Assembly (NCBI RefSeq): GCF_003260975.1
Contig: NZ_CP030041.1
Span: forward strand, 1,215,001-1,279,000
DNA from: Echinicola strongylocentroti
GTDB lineage: Bacteria > Bacteroidota > Bacteroidia > Cytophagales > Cyclobacteriaceae
DNA: 64,000 nucleotides
Reading direction: 5' to 3'
The translations under genes and the position numbers were made by a program. Below, piece after piece: positions 38,801-47,783 of this stretch. How positions within the stretch are numbered: the stretch's first letter is position 1; every line of letters begins with the position of its first letter. Under the pieces are notes generated by a model, which had not been told where the DNA came from, made no database searches, and saw only the letters and a list, made by a program, of their open reading frames with translations.

Positions 38801-39955
38801 CTGGCAAACAATTTTGCAACCATTTCCATTACCGATAACGGGACAGGTATGACACCGGAAGAAACGGGCAAAATATTTGATCGATTCCATCAAACCTTTA
38901 GAAGTGAGACGCTATCGGTATCAGGGACTGGTATCGGGCTCTCCTTGGTAAAGGATTTGATTGACCTGCACCGTGGGGAAATAGTCGTGAAAAGTGCGCT
39001 TCAAAAAGGCACCTGTTTCGTAATCAAGCTTCCCTTTGGGAAGGAACATCTGAGTCCGGAGCAAATCCTCGAAGACATCGATCCCAACGCTGAGCACACC
39101 TTCTATAAAGATTACGATATTCAAAAAGACCGAAGTAAAATTGAATTAAAAAATGCCCAGAACAACCCCTATACAATATTATTGGTAGACGACAACCCCG
39201 ACTTGCTCCAGTACCTCAAAGAACTGTTGATGAATAGCTTTACGATTTTCTGTGCCGAAAACGGGAAAGAAGCACTGGAACTTATCAAGCAATCGACTAT
39301 TGATTTAATTATAAGTGATGTGATGATGCCTGAAATGGACGGGATTACTTTATGCCAAAAAGTCAATGAAGACAAATCATTGGGCTTCATACCCTTTATA
39401 TTGCTCACTGCCAGGACCGCCGCAGTATACGAAATCGAAGGATTGGTCATTGGGGCTACAGATTATATTGCCAAACCTTTTAATCCTAAAATCCTACAGG
39501 CCAAGATCCAGAATATATTTATCAATAAAATCAGGCTTCAGGAATTTTATGAAAAATCAATATTACAGGAACATTACGACCTGGATATACCAAACGAAGA
39601 AAAAGATTTTATCGAATCATCCATAAAAATTGTCGAGGAATATGTAGAAGATCCCACGTTTAATGTACAGGCATTGGCCCGGAGCATGGCCATGAGTCAG
39701 TCCTCTTACTATAAAAAGCTAAAAAGCCTAACGGGTAAAACAGCCGTTGAATTTATTAGGGATGTAAGGGTGAGGGTTGCCGCCCAGCTCCTGCTAAATT
39801 CCAATTTTAGGATATCGGACATCGCCCAAAAGGTCGGTATCTCGGACACAAAATACTTTAGGGAATCGTTTAAAAAAACCTACGGAATAAGCCCATCAAA
39901 ATACAAAACCTCTAAAAAACAGGACGAACTTACCAGTAAAAATCAACCCCAGTAG
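35828..39955 (+). CDS. Hybrid two-component sensor/regulator (HTCS2)
   Basis: Intact 1375-residue HTCS. Signal peptide ~1-25 (TYLLTVLVISCFV). Periplasmic regulator-propeller blades with IWIGTWAGGVNFFD, FWIGTEGGGLNYFD and IWIGTNEGGLNQY repeats, then a Y_Y_Y domain (~700-770) and a transmembrane helix (AYFFYSLIVAGLIYVFWKF). Cytoplasmic part: HisKA (FFTNISHELKTP), HATPase (DNGTGMTPEETGKIFDRFHQ), receiver (ILLVDDNPDLLQYL; LIISDVMMPEMDG, phospho-Asp) and AraC-type HTH (GISDTKYFRESFKKTYGISP). It should detect an oligosaccharide and switch on the divergent operon starting at GH88/SusC2. It offers a full-length template for judging the HTCS1 frameshift. Confidence 0.95.
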   Translation: MMRMDRWTYLLTVLVISCFVSRITAQETTNLKFKKIGTEDGLSSSSVIDILQDYKGFIWFGTRDGLNKFDGEVIKTYHNELHNDSTLRDNWVSSLFEDSAHHLWISTLKGVSIYNEDLDKIIRVVDKDKILEGLRIAHITESKNNEILLSSKKGLFSLKFNYEENGNLKLNRLVSQPVISSYIEEEVIWTASPDGIYRYNIASDQLEKVFDYNSHFIPYNFHVDFHKLKDKLLLSSPIGLFQWDKSSASFTEYKFINAENNIHSFTSAVRKVVKDANGLVWVGTINGLYIINPSSKKTTKYIHRPQDLYSLSHNSVYDILEDNDNNIWIGTWAGGVNFFDRNLVTFNHYYSSETKFALSNNIVSSFVEDEPNEFWIGTEGGGLNYFDRKSGQFKKVDYRPANEPPANIKKIIKDKAGNLWIGLHYHGLEKYHPKTGEYRLFKHQNSSKNSLSNNTVMSLFEDKSGRIWIGTNEGGLNQYLGGGEFERYDNESWYANMTVFTIHEKRAGLLLLGTNKGLIEFNVNQKTFKAIPIKSDILDQEITVHSLFTENDSLYWLGTSSHGLIKYNDINNQVKTYHTANGLPNNLIYGILKDDSGNLWISTNNGLSKFNPQNEDFTNYGIKNGLQSSVFNYNSFLKTSNGDLMFGGINGFNIFDPNNLIHNQGSNPLYITSIKIFDKELAKGKNEVTRNVSNMTEITLQPPQFNFTINYTSINFTTPERTQFQYKLEGFDNKWISAGNQRFANYNNIAPGDYTFMVRTKPTSKGQSVSQARLKIIVLPPWWMTKWAYFFYSLIVAGLIYVFWKFKSSQFEMRKKLLQNQLDTENEKHLYNLKLKFFTNISHELKTPLTLILGPAEELISHEWKSNTLKEKVHLLYSQSKKMYHLVNQLLEFRKTETGNTQLRATEGDISQFINEIYLVFKLKAEKKGIQYTFKSIDHEIPIFYDRDKLEMVFTNLLSNAFKHTHEGGVIKIDVDYTGSTTSNAEFANNNLANNFATISITDNGTGMTPEETGKIFDRFHQTFRSETLSVSGTGIGLSLVKDLIDLHRGEIVVKSALQKGTCFVIKLPFGKEHLSPEQILEDIDPNAEHTFYKDYDIQKDRSKIELKNAQNNPYTILLVDDNPDLLQYLKELLMNSFTIFCAENGKEALELIKQSTIDLIISDVMMPEMDGITLCQKVNEDKSLGFIPFILLTARTAAVYEIEGLVIGATDYIAKPFNPKILQAKIQNIFINKIRLQEFYEKSILQEHYDLDIPNEEKDFIESSIKIVEEYVEDPTFNVQALARSMAMSQSSYYKKLKSLTGKTAVEFIRDVRVRVAAQLLLNSNFRISDIAQKVGISDTKYFRESFKKTYGISPSKYKTSKKQDELTSKNQPQ

Positions 39956-40072
39956 TAAAACGGTAAATCACCCTTCCATTTTTTATTTAATTCCATAGAA
40001 AACATAAATAGACTTTTAATAAACATCATCTAAACACTGTAAAATTGATTTTTAAAATTTTATCATTTTCAC

Positions 40073-40102
40073 TTTGATTTAAATCAATTAAAAATACCTT
40101 TG
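40073..40102 (+). promoter_or_regulatory. Bacteroidota-type promoter (TTTG / TAnnTTTG)
   Basis: TTTG at 40073-40076 and TACCTTTG at 40095-40102 are separated by 18 bp. This fits the Bacteroidota sigma-ABfr consensus (-33 TTTG, about 19 bp, -7 TAnnTTTG). Transcription would start near 40109 and read toward the TonB-dependent receptor at 40608. Confidence 0.6.
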
Positions 40103-40269
40103 CAAGCACAAGTATTTATTTAGATTTATTCCAATTAAATAAAAGAACGTTTCGATAACTAAATACTATCAATTTTACATTTCGGTTAGATTTTATCTAT
40201 TGAAATTTCTAAATATTAAATACTGTTGAATTTCAACCATTATTAAAAAACTGCTAAAATCATTTTTCC

Positions 40270-40461
40270 ATGACCAATGCACATTTTAATGAAGGCAGTG
40301 CTTCCATCGGTGGAACAACCGGATTACTACCAACCTCACAAAAAAAACCTACCTCTGTATCCCCTCCCATTTTGGACATTAGCCCATCAGAAAGGAAGTC
40401 CATAAAGGAAGCTGTGCTTTACCTGAGGCAAACCAAAGCCCAGAAGCAAGGGCCATTCTAG
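40270..40461 (+). CDS. Possible small protein, unrecognised
   Basis: A 63-codon ATG frame in the leader of the TonB receptor gene. It has a serine/threonine/proline-rich first half (SQKKPTSVSPPILD) and a charged helical second half (SPSERKSIKEAVLYLRQTKA). No signal peptide or membrane segment. I recognise no family. It could be translated from the predicted leader transcript and affect downstream expression, or be a chance frame. Confidence 0.2.
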   Translation: MTNAHFNEGSASIGGTTGLLPTSQKKPTSVSPPILDISPSERKSIKEAVLYLRQTKAQKQGPF

Positions 40462-40607
40462 TTGAGTTTTGGGAAAAGGCCAACCGGCTTCAGCTTTCCA
40501 ACAACAGAAAACTAAGGGACCGCTCCCAACCCTTTACCGGTTTGCCTACAGTTGGCAAGCTGGCCAACCCCATTACTAATTTTCACTATTCATAAACAAT
40601 ATATAAA

Positions 40608-42995
40608 ATGAAACAAACTTTATCCCCCATTTACCTTAGGCAGCACGTCCAAAGAGTTATGGTATTCATCACTACGCTTCTGCTTACATTTTCGGTCCAA
40701 TCCGCCTATTCCCAAACAGGATCTATCAGCGGGAAGGTCACAACGAGTGATGGAAATCCTGCGGAATTCTCAACGGTGAGCTTGGAAGGAAAACAATACA
40801 CATTAGTGGATCACGAAGGGAATTATGTCTTCACCCAATTACCTTCAGGGGAATATACAATTGAGGTAAGTTTTGTAGGTTTAGAGCCAAAGAAGAAAAC
40901 CGTTCACCTAAATGAAGGAGACAAGATCGCCATAGACTTTGAGTTGCCTGCTAGCTCCAACACCTTAAATGAATTTATGGTTGTAGGGGATAAATATTCA
41001 ATCACTTCCCGGAAAGAAAGTCCCTATGTGGCCAGATTGCCTATCAAAAATCTTGAAAACCCCCAAGTCTACAGCGTCGTTGATATCGAATTGATCAATG
41101 AGCAAATGGCCCTTACCCTCGAGGAATCTTTCCGAAATGTACCTGGGGCTGCTCCAGCTAAGACAGGGGCGGGTATGCCTGCCTTCTTTTCCCGCGGATT
41201 TCAGACCTCAGATAATTTAAGAAATGGCCTGGCCACCTCCCTGAAAACAGGCATTGACTTGGCCATGGTAGAAAGAGTAGAAACCATCAAGGGCCCTTCC
41301 TCCACCCTCTTCGGTTCTTCCATGGTCTCTTTCGGTGGGCTGGTAAACTATGTCACCAAAAAGCCTTATGACCACTTTGGAGGCGAAGTTTCTTACCTTC
41401 AGGGAAGTTGGGATCTCAGCCGGTTAACAGCCGATATCAATGCCCCACTGGACCAAGAAAAGAACCTATTGTTCCGTCTGAATACCGCATTCCAAAAAGA
41501 AAACAATTTTCAGGACCAGGGACATGGCACCACTTTGGTACTTGCCCCCAGCCTATCCTATCAAATAAATGACCGCCTTACCGTAAGGCTTGATGCAGAT
41601 GTCCAACAGTACAAAGGCACCGCCAATACTGCTTGGGCAGTAAACAGTGGCGTCACGCTCAACTCCTACGACCAGCTGCCCATTGCATATGAGCGTTCGT
41701 TGATTGACGACTCATTTGTAGGGAAACAATTATCCAGCAACGTTTTTCTTCAGGCAGAATACAAGCTTTCCGAAAACTGGACTTCCACCACCAACTATGC
41801 CTACGCCAATGGTGAATACAACGATCTATTATACAACAATCAATACTGGATCAGCAACACGGAAGTCAGACGTGCCATAGGTGTATTCTCTCCTGACAAA
41901 ACCGGCAGGAAACAATTTCAACAAAACTTCACAGGAGATTTTAAAATCGGTTCGGTCCGAAACCGGTTGGTAATAGGCCTGGACTATATCGACCAGTTCC
42001 GTAACATGAAATATTCCTATGTATGGCTGGATACAGTAAATGTGATGGAGACGACACCGGACATCCGACTGCAGTCTTTGGAAAACACATTGGGCGACAT
42101 GGATACTCCAGCAAGGCTGAGCAAACAAAGAAGTTATGGGGCTTATTTCTCCGATGTGGTCAATCTTTCCGACAGACTGATCGCCATGATCAGCCTAAGA
42201 GCAGACCGATTTGCCAATAAAGGCACCTATTACCCACTTACCCAGCAGACATCCGGAAGCTATTATCAAACCGCCTTTTCACCTAAATTTGGATTGGTCT
42301 ATCAGCCGGTCAAAGAAAAAGTAGCTCTTTTTGCCAACTATATGAATGGCTTCAAAAATGTGGGCAACGCCGCTCAGCCCGACGGAACCGTCAGTGTTTT
42401 CAAACCTCAACAGGCCAACCAGCTCGAAGGAGGTGTCAAACTCGACCTGCTCAACAATAAATTAAATGCCACCATCAGCTACTATGATATACAGGTCTCT
42501 AATTCTACGAGGGCAGAAACCAGAGAAGATGGTTTGACATATACGGTTCAGGACGGCACACAGCAAAGCCGCGGTGTAGAAGTTGAAGTTATTGGCAACC
42601 CTTTTCCTGGCTTCAATTTTGTCACTGGCTATGGCTACAATGACAACGAGTACATTAATGCAGCAGAAAATATAGAAGGAAAAAGGGCTCTGGGAACACC
42701 TGAACATGTGGCCAATGCCTGGTTAAGCTATTCCCTTATCAATGGCCACCTAAAGGGGCTGGGTTTTGGTGCCGGAGTTATCTATGTATCCGATGTATTC
42801 TTTAATGATACCAACACATTTACCCTACCCTCCTATACCGTATTGGACGCTTCCATTTTCTATAACCAGCCGAAATACCGCATCAGTATTAAAGCCAATA
42901 ACCTGACCGATGAACACTACTGGATCAGTGATGGCTATTATGTCAGGCCACAGAAACCAGCACACTTCCTGACCAGTTTTACCTTTAAGTTTTAA
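40608..42995 (+). CDS. TonB-dependent siderophore-type receptor
   Basis: A 795-residue outer-membrane receptor. Signal peptide to ~36 (VFITTLLLTFSVQSAYSQ), then a carboxypeptidase-regulatory-like domain (GSISGKVTTSDGNPAEFSTV), a plug with FRNVPGAAPAKTGAG, FFSRGFQTSD and the VERVETIKGPSSTLFGSSM signature. The barrel ends in FLTSFTFKF. The RVETIKGPSS...FG pattern and shorter length are those of FhuE/FpvA-type ferric siderophore receptors, not SusC, and no SusD follows. It probably imports an iron chelate; ligand unknown. The gene stands between PULs with its own promoter. Confidence 0.88.
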   Translation: MKQTLSPIYLRQHVQRVMVFITTLLLTFSVQSAYSQTGSISGKVTTSDGNPAEFSTVSLEGKQYTLVDHEGNYVFTQLPSGEYTIEVSFVGLEPKKKTVHLNEGDKIAIDFELPASSNTLNEFMVVGDKYSITSRKESPYVARLPIKNLENPQVYSVVDIELINEQMALTLEESFRNVPGAAPAKTGAGMPAFFSRGFQTSDNLRNGLATSLKTGIDLAMVERVETIKGPSSTLFGSSMVSFGGLVNYVTKKPYDHFGGEVSYLQGSWDLSRLTADINAPLDQEKNLLFRLNTAFQKENNFQDQGHGTTLVLAPSLSYQINDRLTVRLDADVQQYKGTANTAWAVNSGVTLNSYDQLPIAYERSLIDDSFVGKQLSSNVFLQAEYKLSENWTSTTNYAYANGEYNDLLYNNQYWISNTEVRRAIGVFSPDKTGRKQFQQNFTGDFKIGSVRNRLVIGLDYIDQFRNMKYSYVWLDTVNVMETTPDIRLQSLENTLGDMDTPARLSKQRSYGAYFSDVVNLSDRLIAMISLRADRFANKGTYYPLTQQTSGSYYQTAFSPKFGLVYQPVKEKVALFANYMNGFKNVGNAAQPDGTVSVFKPQQANQLEGGVKLDLLNNKLNATISYYDIQVSNSTRAETREDGLTYTVQDGTQQSRGVEVEVIGNPFPGFNFVTGYGYNDNEYINAAENIEGKRALGTPEHVANAWLSYSLINGHLKGLGFGAGVIYVSDVFFNDTNTFTLPSYTVLDASIFYNQPKYRISIKANNLTDEHYWISDGYYVRPQKPAHFLTSFTFKF

Positions 42996-43014
42996 AACTA
43001 CCACTAACTACCAT

Positions 43015-43036
43015 CCCCGGGACATTTGTTCCGGGG
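43015..43036. terminator. GC-rich hairpin after the TonB receptor gene
   Basis: CCCCGGGA, loop CATTTG, TTCCGGGG pairs over 8 bp with one G-T wobble, 19 bp after the receptor stop and 7 bp before the next ATG. It has no T run, so it may be an attenuator or a sink for the acyltransferase ribosome-binding region rather than a strong terminator. Confidence 0.45.
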
Positions 43037-43042
43037 ACTATC

Positions 43043-44234
43043 ATGATTGATTTTAACCAAAGACCGCCTTTGCCAAAATCCCTAAAGGTTGCCATGGGAG
43101 CAGTCATGCTATTGGCCATCCTAGACCATACCAGGATTTTCTTCCATTACTGGAACACTTCCCCGACAGACTTGGAGACCACGACCTTACACCTATTTTT
43201 TACCCGGTTCATTTCCCATTTCTTTGCTCCCACAGTTTTTTTTCATCAGTGGGATACAATGCCATATGTACCGCCAAACTGTTTCCAATAAAAAATTGTC
43301 AATCATGCTGGCAAAAAGAGGAGGCGCCCTATTACTTTTAGAGTTGGCTGTCAACAACTTCCTTTACACCTTCGACCCCTATTATGGGACCACCGGCGTA
43401 TTCATATTGGCCATGCTGGGGATATCCTTGCTTTTATTATCAGTATTGATCTACTTACCCTCGAGGGTATTATTGTTCTTGTCCATCATGGCAGTGTTTG
43501 GGCACCATCTGCTCGATGGCTTTCACGTTGGGGAGACCTTCCTTTTGGACTTGTTAGGTTCACTAATTCATGAACAGCAATTTATTGAAACCAAGGCCAC
43601 CTTATTTATCATCAATTATACCATTCTTCCATGGGCCCCATTATTATGGATTGGATATGTGATAGGACATTGGTTTGACCCAACTTACCCTAAGGATAAA
43701 AGAAAACAAAAACTAAGGTTTTTGGGTATTGCCTGTTTGTTATTATTCATAATCCTACGAATATCCGGATGGTATGGAGAGGCTTCTCCGTGGCTCATTG
43801 ATGCCAACTCCTTTCCTATGACCTTGATGTCATTTTTTGACCTCACCAAATATCCTGCTTCCCTGTGCTTATTGGCTTGTATATTTGGGGTTATGTTGCT
43901 TTTGCTAGGATCGTTTGAAGACTCAGGTACCAAAGTCACCAAAGCGCTGACAACTTATGGCCAGCATAGCTTGCTGATCTACCTTTTTAGCACCCTTATC
44001 CTTCACCTGACTGCACTGGTCATTCTTCCGATTGAAGGAATCTCCATGTCCGCAATGATTATTAAGCCTGAATCGTACCTTCTAGGTAACGAATTAGAAA
44101 ATCATGGGTTTCCTTTAATTACGGTCTATGCCATCTGGATTTTTGCCATCATTACCCTTTATTTATTATTTCAGCAACTAACTTTTACTCCCCGAAGCAA
44201 GACCAATCAACAAGACAGGATCACGAACGATTAG
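43043..44234 (+). pseudogene. DUF1624 / heparan-alpha-glucosaminide N-acetyltransferase-like membrane protein, frameshifted
   Basis: The first frame (43043-43291) encodes VAMGAVMLLAILDHTRIFFH and LFFTRFISHFFAPTVFF, the DUF1624 signature. It shifts at an eight-T run (43236-43243). With seven T it would read FFAPTVFFISGIQCHMYRQTV, joining the second frame that runs to 44234 with about eight further membrane helices. The corrected protein is ~396 residues, family length. Such proteins are thought to move acyl groups onto sugars across the membrane. The last residues (RSKTNQQDRITND) and stop codon come from the start of decayed repeat copy 3, so the native C-terminus is lost. Error or true pseudogene cannot be told apart here. 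Confidence 0.82.
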
Positions 44235-44393
44235 AGAAAGAAAAAAACAGGCCTTCCTTTTATACTTACTTGAAAAAAAGGATAAACCTCAAGGAAAGAA
44301 GCCGCTCTCTTATTGGTGTTGAAAAACACAAAAACCAATGAAATCCTCACTGAAATGGTGGGTCAAAATCTTATCAAAAAGCAGAAAAAAGGG
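44196..44393. repeat. Long direct repeat, copy 3 (decayed)
   Basis: Aligns with 23873-24070, same orientation, at what I judge by eye to be 80-85% identity with small indels that break the winged-helix frame. Shared landmarks are AGCAAGACCAATCAA, GAACGATTAGAGAAAGAAAA, TGAAATCCTCACTGAAATGG and CTTATCAAAAA. It begins inside the acyltransferase gene and ends about 250 bp before the agar-PUL susC. From 44394 to 44645 I see no gene. Confidence 0.85.
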
Positions 44394-44645
44394 ATTATCG
44401 ATAGATCATCTGCATTACTGCCTCAGCAAGACCATTATTTCCCCTATAATCTATTCCCAAAACAGCTATTTACCTCCTTATTATCTATTGTCCATTTTCA
44501 ATCCAGCGCCTGTACAGTTGTTGTCTAGTATAGAAAAGTGCTTTAATAATCTCCATAAGCTACTTTGGAAGGACCGTTTGAGGTGTTGTTCATAGGACAA
44601 TCCTTCATTGAGGTTAATATAATACTAAACTCAAAATAACCATTT

Positions 44646-47600
44646 ATGAAACAGATGTATTACGCTGCACAAAAGCGGAGCATCAGCATGCTCTTACTTT
44701 TATGCTCATTGGTGTCCACAGCTCTCGCTCAACAAAACATCAATGGCAAAATCACAGATGAAACCGGAGGGCCACTGCCTGGGGCCACAGTGGTGATCAA
44801 GGGAACCACCAAAGGAAACGTTAGCGATATTGACGGTCTATACTCCATCTCAGCTTCCACAGGTGATGTACTTACCTATACCTTTATAGGATATGAAACC
44901 CGAGAGATCACTCTCCAAAACCAAACGACTTTAGACATCCAACTAGTACCTACTACTGCGAGCTTGGAAGAAGTAGTCGTGGTAGGGTACGGTACCCAGA
45001 CCAAAAAGGAAATAACGGGCGCCGTCGCCAATATCAAATCCGACTTGATAGAAAAAGCACCGGTTTCTGATATAGGACAAGCCCTACAGGGCCAAGTAGC
45101 AGGCGTCAATGTCCAAGCGGCCAGCGGCAGGCCCGGGGAAGCTTCCAATATCCAAATAAGGGGCGTAGGCTCCTTGCTGGGCACCCTGGAACCGCTATAT
45201 GTAGTCGATGGTGTCCCCTACCAAAACAATCCAAACATCGCTCCAGAGCAAATCGAGTCAATCGATATCCTGAAAGACGGAGCTGCTGCCTCCATTTATG
45301 GTACCCGCGCTTCCAACGGTGTTGTTTTGATCACTACCAAAAGGGGAAAAAAAGGGAAAATCAAGGTGGATTTCAGTGCTTATGGAGGAATCCAGAACAT
45401 CACTTCCGGCACACCCCTGATGAATACTTCCCAGCAGATGTACGCTGAAGAAGTCAGTCTGGAAGCCCTTGGAAGAGATCCGTTGATCTTTTTTTTCAGC
45501 CCAAATGCACTGGATTATGACAGTGACTTTGTAGCTGATGTACAAAATAACAATGCCGCTATACAAAATTACAGCATCGGAATAACTGGCGGAACGGACG
45601 AGCTGGCCGTTAATTTCACTTCAAATTACTTTGACCAAGAGGGTATTTTGATCAACTCCGGCTTTGACCGGCTCAGCTCCCGGTTGAATGTCCAGTTTAA
45701 CAAAGGGAAATTCAAGGCATTTGCAAGCTTGGCACTTACAGAAGAAAACCGGGAGCAGGAGCCTTGGTCACTTTATGAATATGCCATCGCCCAAAACCCT
45801 TGGCAGCCCCCTTTGGGAGGATTGAGCTCTCAGGGAAATGATTTTGAATTGCCCGCAGACAACCCTATCCTTTACAGTTATTTGTCCCGAGAACTCAACA
45901 ATATTGATAACAGGACAATCAACAGTAACAATATTGCTTTAAACCTTGAATACGAGTTCTTCGAAGGGCTCAGCTTTAAAGTAAACCTCGGAACCAATCA
46001 ATGGAACTACAGAAGGAAATTCTTCCGTCCACAATACCTAGTATACACCCCCGAAGGCGACTACAGCCCTACAGCATCCAGAGAAGATGCCCTACTGAAT
46101 GAGGACTATACTTTTACCCGACGAAACGTCATGGAGAATATCCTAAGGTATTCAAAGACCATCAATAAACACAATATTGAGCTCACAGGGGTCGCTTCCT
46201 ACGAAAAATTCACTTCTGAGCAAATAGGTGTAGGCATCATCGGCTTATTGAGCAATGACACTCCGGTGTTAGGCGCAGGACAACAGGCCACCAAACCAAG
46301 CAGCTATGACTACACCAATACCCTAAGTGGACTTATGGCAAGGGGCCAGTATAATTATGATGATAGGTACCTTTTTTCTGCCAGCTACCGTAGAGATGGC
46401 TCTTCCAATTTTGGCCCGAACAATAAATACGGTGACTTCTTCGGTGCATCTGCTGGCTGGAACATTTCGGAAGAAGCATTTTTCAAGAATGCTCAGCTGA
46501 GCTTTGTGGACAACCTAAAGATAAGGGGAAGCTGGGCAGAAGTGGGGAACCAAAGTATTCCTGCTTACACCTACGCCTCTCTGATAGAAAGCGGGGTCAA
46601 TTACCTGTTTTCAAAAGAGGAAATCCTTGCTAATGGTGCTATCCAGCGGAGGTATGCCAATCCTAACGTAAAATGGGAAAGTAGTATATCCACCAATATT
46701 GGGCTGGACCTGAGCCTCTTCCAAGGAAAACTCAATTTTACGGCAGACTATTACAAAAACGATAAGCAGGACATGCTGCTGCCTAGGGTCACTCCTCCAT
46801 CTGGTGGTGCCCACCATCCTGGAGCTGTGGACACCTACAGTCCTATTATTGTCAATGCGGGCAATATGACCAATCAAGGCGTCGAACTTTCCTTGAATTA
46901 CAAAAACGAAACATCAAAAGGGCTGAAATACGGACTTACCGGTACTTTTACCCGAAACCGTAATAAAATCACCAACCTTAACGGTATCAATCGAGGCTAT
47001 GCCAATGGACGTCCTACCCAATCACTGGGGCCAAACGTTGATTACACAACCTATTTTGCCGTAGGCTATGAAGCTGGGGCGTTTTTCCTCACGGAAAATG
47101 CTGGAGTGATCAAGACCGAAGAGCAATTGGCCAATTACCAAGCCATAGAGCCCAGTGCCCAATTGGGAGATATGATGTATGTAGACCAGCTTACCGAAGA
47201 CAGTGATGGAGACGGCATCCCTGATACTGGAAATGGAACCATTGATGAAAATGACCGCGTATACAAGGGATCTGGACAATCTAAGTTTGAAGCAGGGATC
47301 AACTTTAACCTAGCGTACAAAAACGTTGATTTCTATCTCCAGAATTACATATCCTACGGCGCAAAACTCTACAATGGCGCCCGTATGTATGCCTATACGC
47401 AAGGACGACACCTCGACCAATATCACCAGTGGTCGCCACAAAACCCCAACTCTGATATTGCCTCCTATCGTGGTGATTATTATCACAATAACGTCAGGGC
47501 AAGATCTGACTTCTTTCTGGAAGATGGAAGCTACTGGAGGATACGAAATATCACCATTGGCTACACGCTCCCTTCCAGTGTAATGGATAAGTTAAAATTA

Positions 47601-47765
47601 ACCAAAGCCCGTGTGTACGCCACAGGAATGAACCCTTTCACCTTTACCAAATACACAGGTTATGACCCCGAAGTAGGTGGTAACGGCATCAGTACCCGCG
47701 GTGTGGACCAAGGGAATTACCCCGTGTCAAGAAGGTTTATCATGGGCATCCAAATCCAGTTTTAA
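44646..47765 (+). CDS. SusC-family TonB-dependent transporter (agar PUL)
   Basis: A 1039-residue transporter. Signal peptide 1-29 (SMLLLLCSLVSTALAQ), carboxypeptidase-regulatory-like domain (INGKITDETGGPLPGATVV), TonB box region EEVVVVGYG, and plug with ILKDGAAASIYGTRASNGV. The barrel ends in FIMGIQIQF. It is the first gene of a plus-strand operon with SusD, a surface binding lipoprotein and GH16, so it should import agar-derived oligosaccharides. No HTCS is adjacent to this PUL, so its regulator must be elsewhere or of another type. Confidence 0.94.
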   Translation: MKQMYYAAQKRSISMLLLLCSLVSTALAQQNINGKITDETGGPLPGATVVIKGTTKGNVSDIDGLYSISASTGDVLTYTFIGYETREITLQNQTTLDIQLVPTTASLEEVVVVGYGTQTKKEITGAVANIKSDLIEKAPVSDIGQALQGQVAGVNVQAASGRPGEASNIQIRGVGSLLGTLEPLYVVDGVPYQNNPNIAPEQIESIDILKDGAAASIYGTRASNGVVLITTKRGKKGKIKVDFSAYGGIQNITSGTPLMNTSQQMYAEEVSLEALGRDPLIFFFSPNALDYDSDFVADVQNNNAAIQNYSIGITGGTDELAVNFTSNYFDQEGILINSGFDRLSSRLNVQFNKGKFKAFASLALTEENREQEPWSLYEYAIAQNPWQPPLGGLSSQGNDFELPADNPILYSYLSRELNNIDNRTINSNNIALNLEYEFFEGLSFKVNLGTNQWNYRRKFFRPQYLVYTPEGDYSPTASREDALLNEDYTFTRRNVMENILRYSKTINKHNIELTGVASYEKFTSEQIGVGIIGLLSNDTPVLGAGQQATKPSSYDYTNTLSGLMARGQYNYDDRYLFSASYRRDGSSNFGPNNKYGDFFGASAGWNISEEAFFKNAQLSFVDNLKIRGSWAEVGNQSIPAYTYASLIESGVNYLFSKEEILANGAIQRRYANPNVKWESSISTNIGLDLSLFQGKLNFTADYYKNDKQDMLLPRVTPPSGGAHHPGAVDTYSPIIVNAGNMTNQGVELSLNYKNETSKGLKYGLTGTFTRNRNKITNLNGINRGYANGRPTQSLGPNVDYTTYFAVGYEAGAFFLTENAGVIKTEEQLANYQAIEPSAQLGDMMYVDQLTEDSDGDGIPDTGNGTIDENDRVYKGSGQSKFEAGINFNLAYKNVDFYLQNYISYGAKLYNGARMYAYTQGRHLDQYHQWSPQNPNSDIASYRGDYYHNNVRARSDFFLEDGSYWRIRNITIGYTLPSSVMDKLKLTKARVYATGMNPFTFTKYTGYDPEVGGNGISTRGVDQGNYPVSRRFIMGIQIQF

Positions 47766-47783
47766 CCCAAAATCCCTATCATA

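Larger units (their letters stand above)
39956..40607. other. Long AT-rich leader ahead of the TonB receptor
   Basis: A 652-bp gap. The first ~300 bp are very AT-rich with many poly-A/T runs; the promoter at 40073-40102 lies in it. A possible 63-codon frame follows at 40270. I see no recognisable cobalamin, TPP or FMN riboswitch core. If the promoter is right, the untranslated leader is about 500 nt. Confidence 0.5.

Noticed and set aside
40110..40607. Possible cobalamin or other known riboswitch before the TonB receptor
   Set aside because: I could not find a B12-box or other recognisable core; the sequence is mainly AT-rich without a strong conserved fold.
44313..44595. Two overlapping plus-strand frames of 71 and 85 codons
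   Set aside because: They are broken remains of the winged-helix tail in decayed repeat copy 3 plus random sequence.
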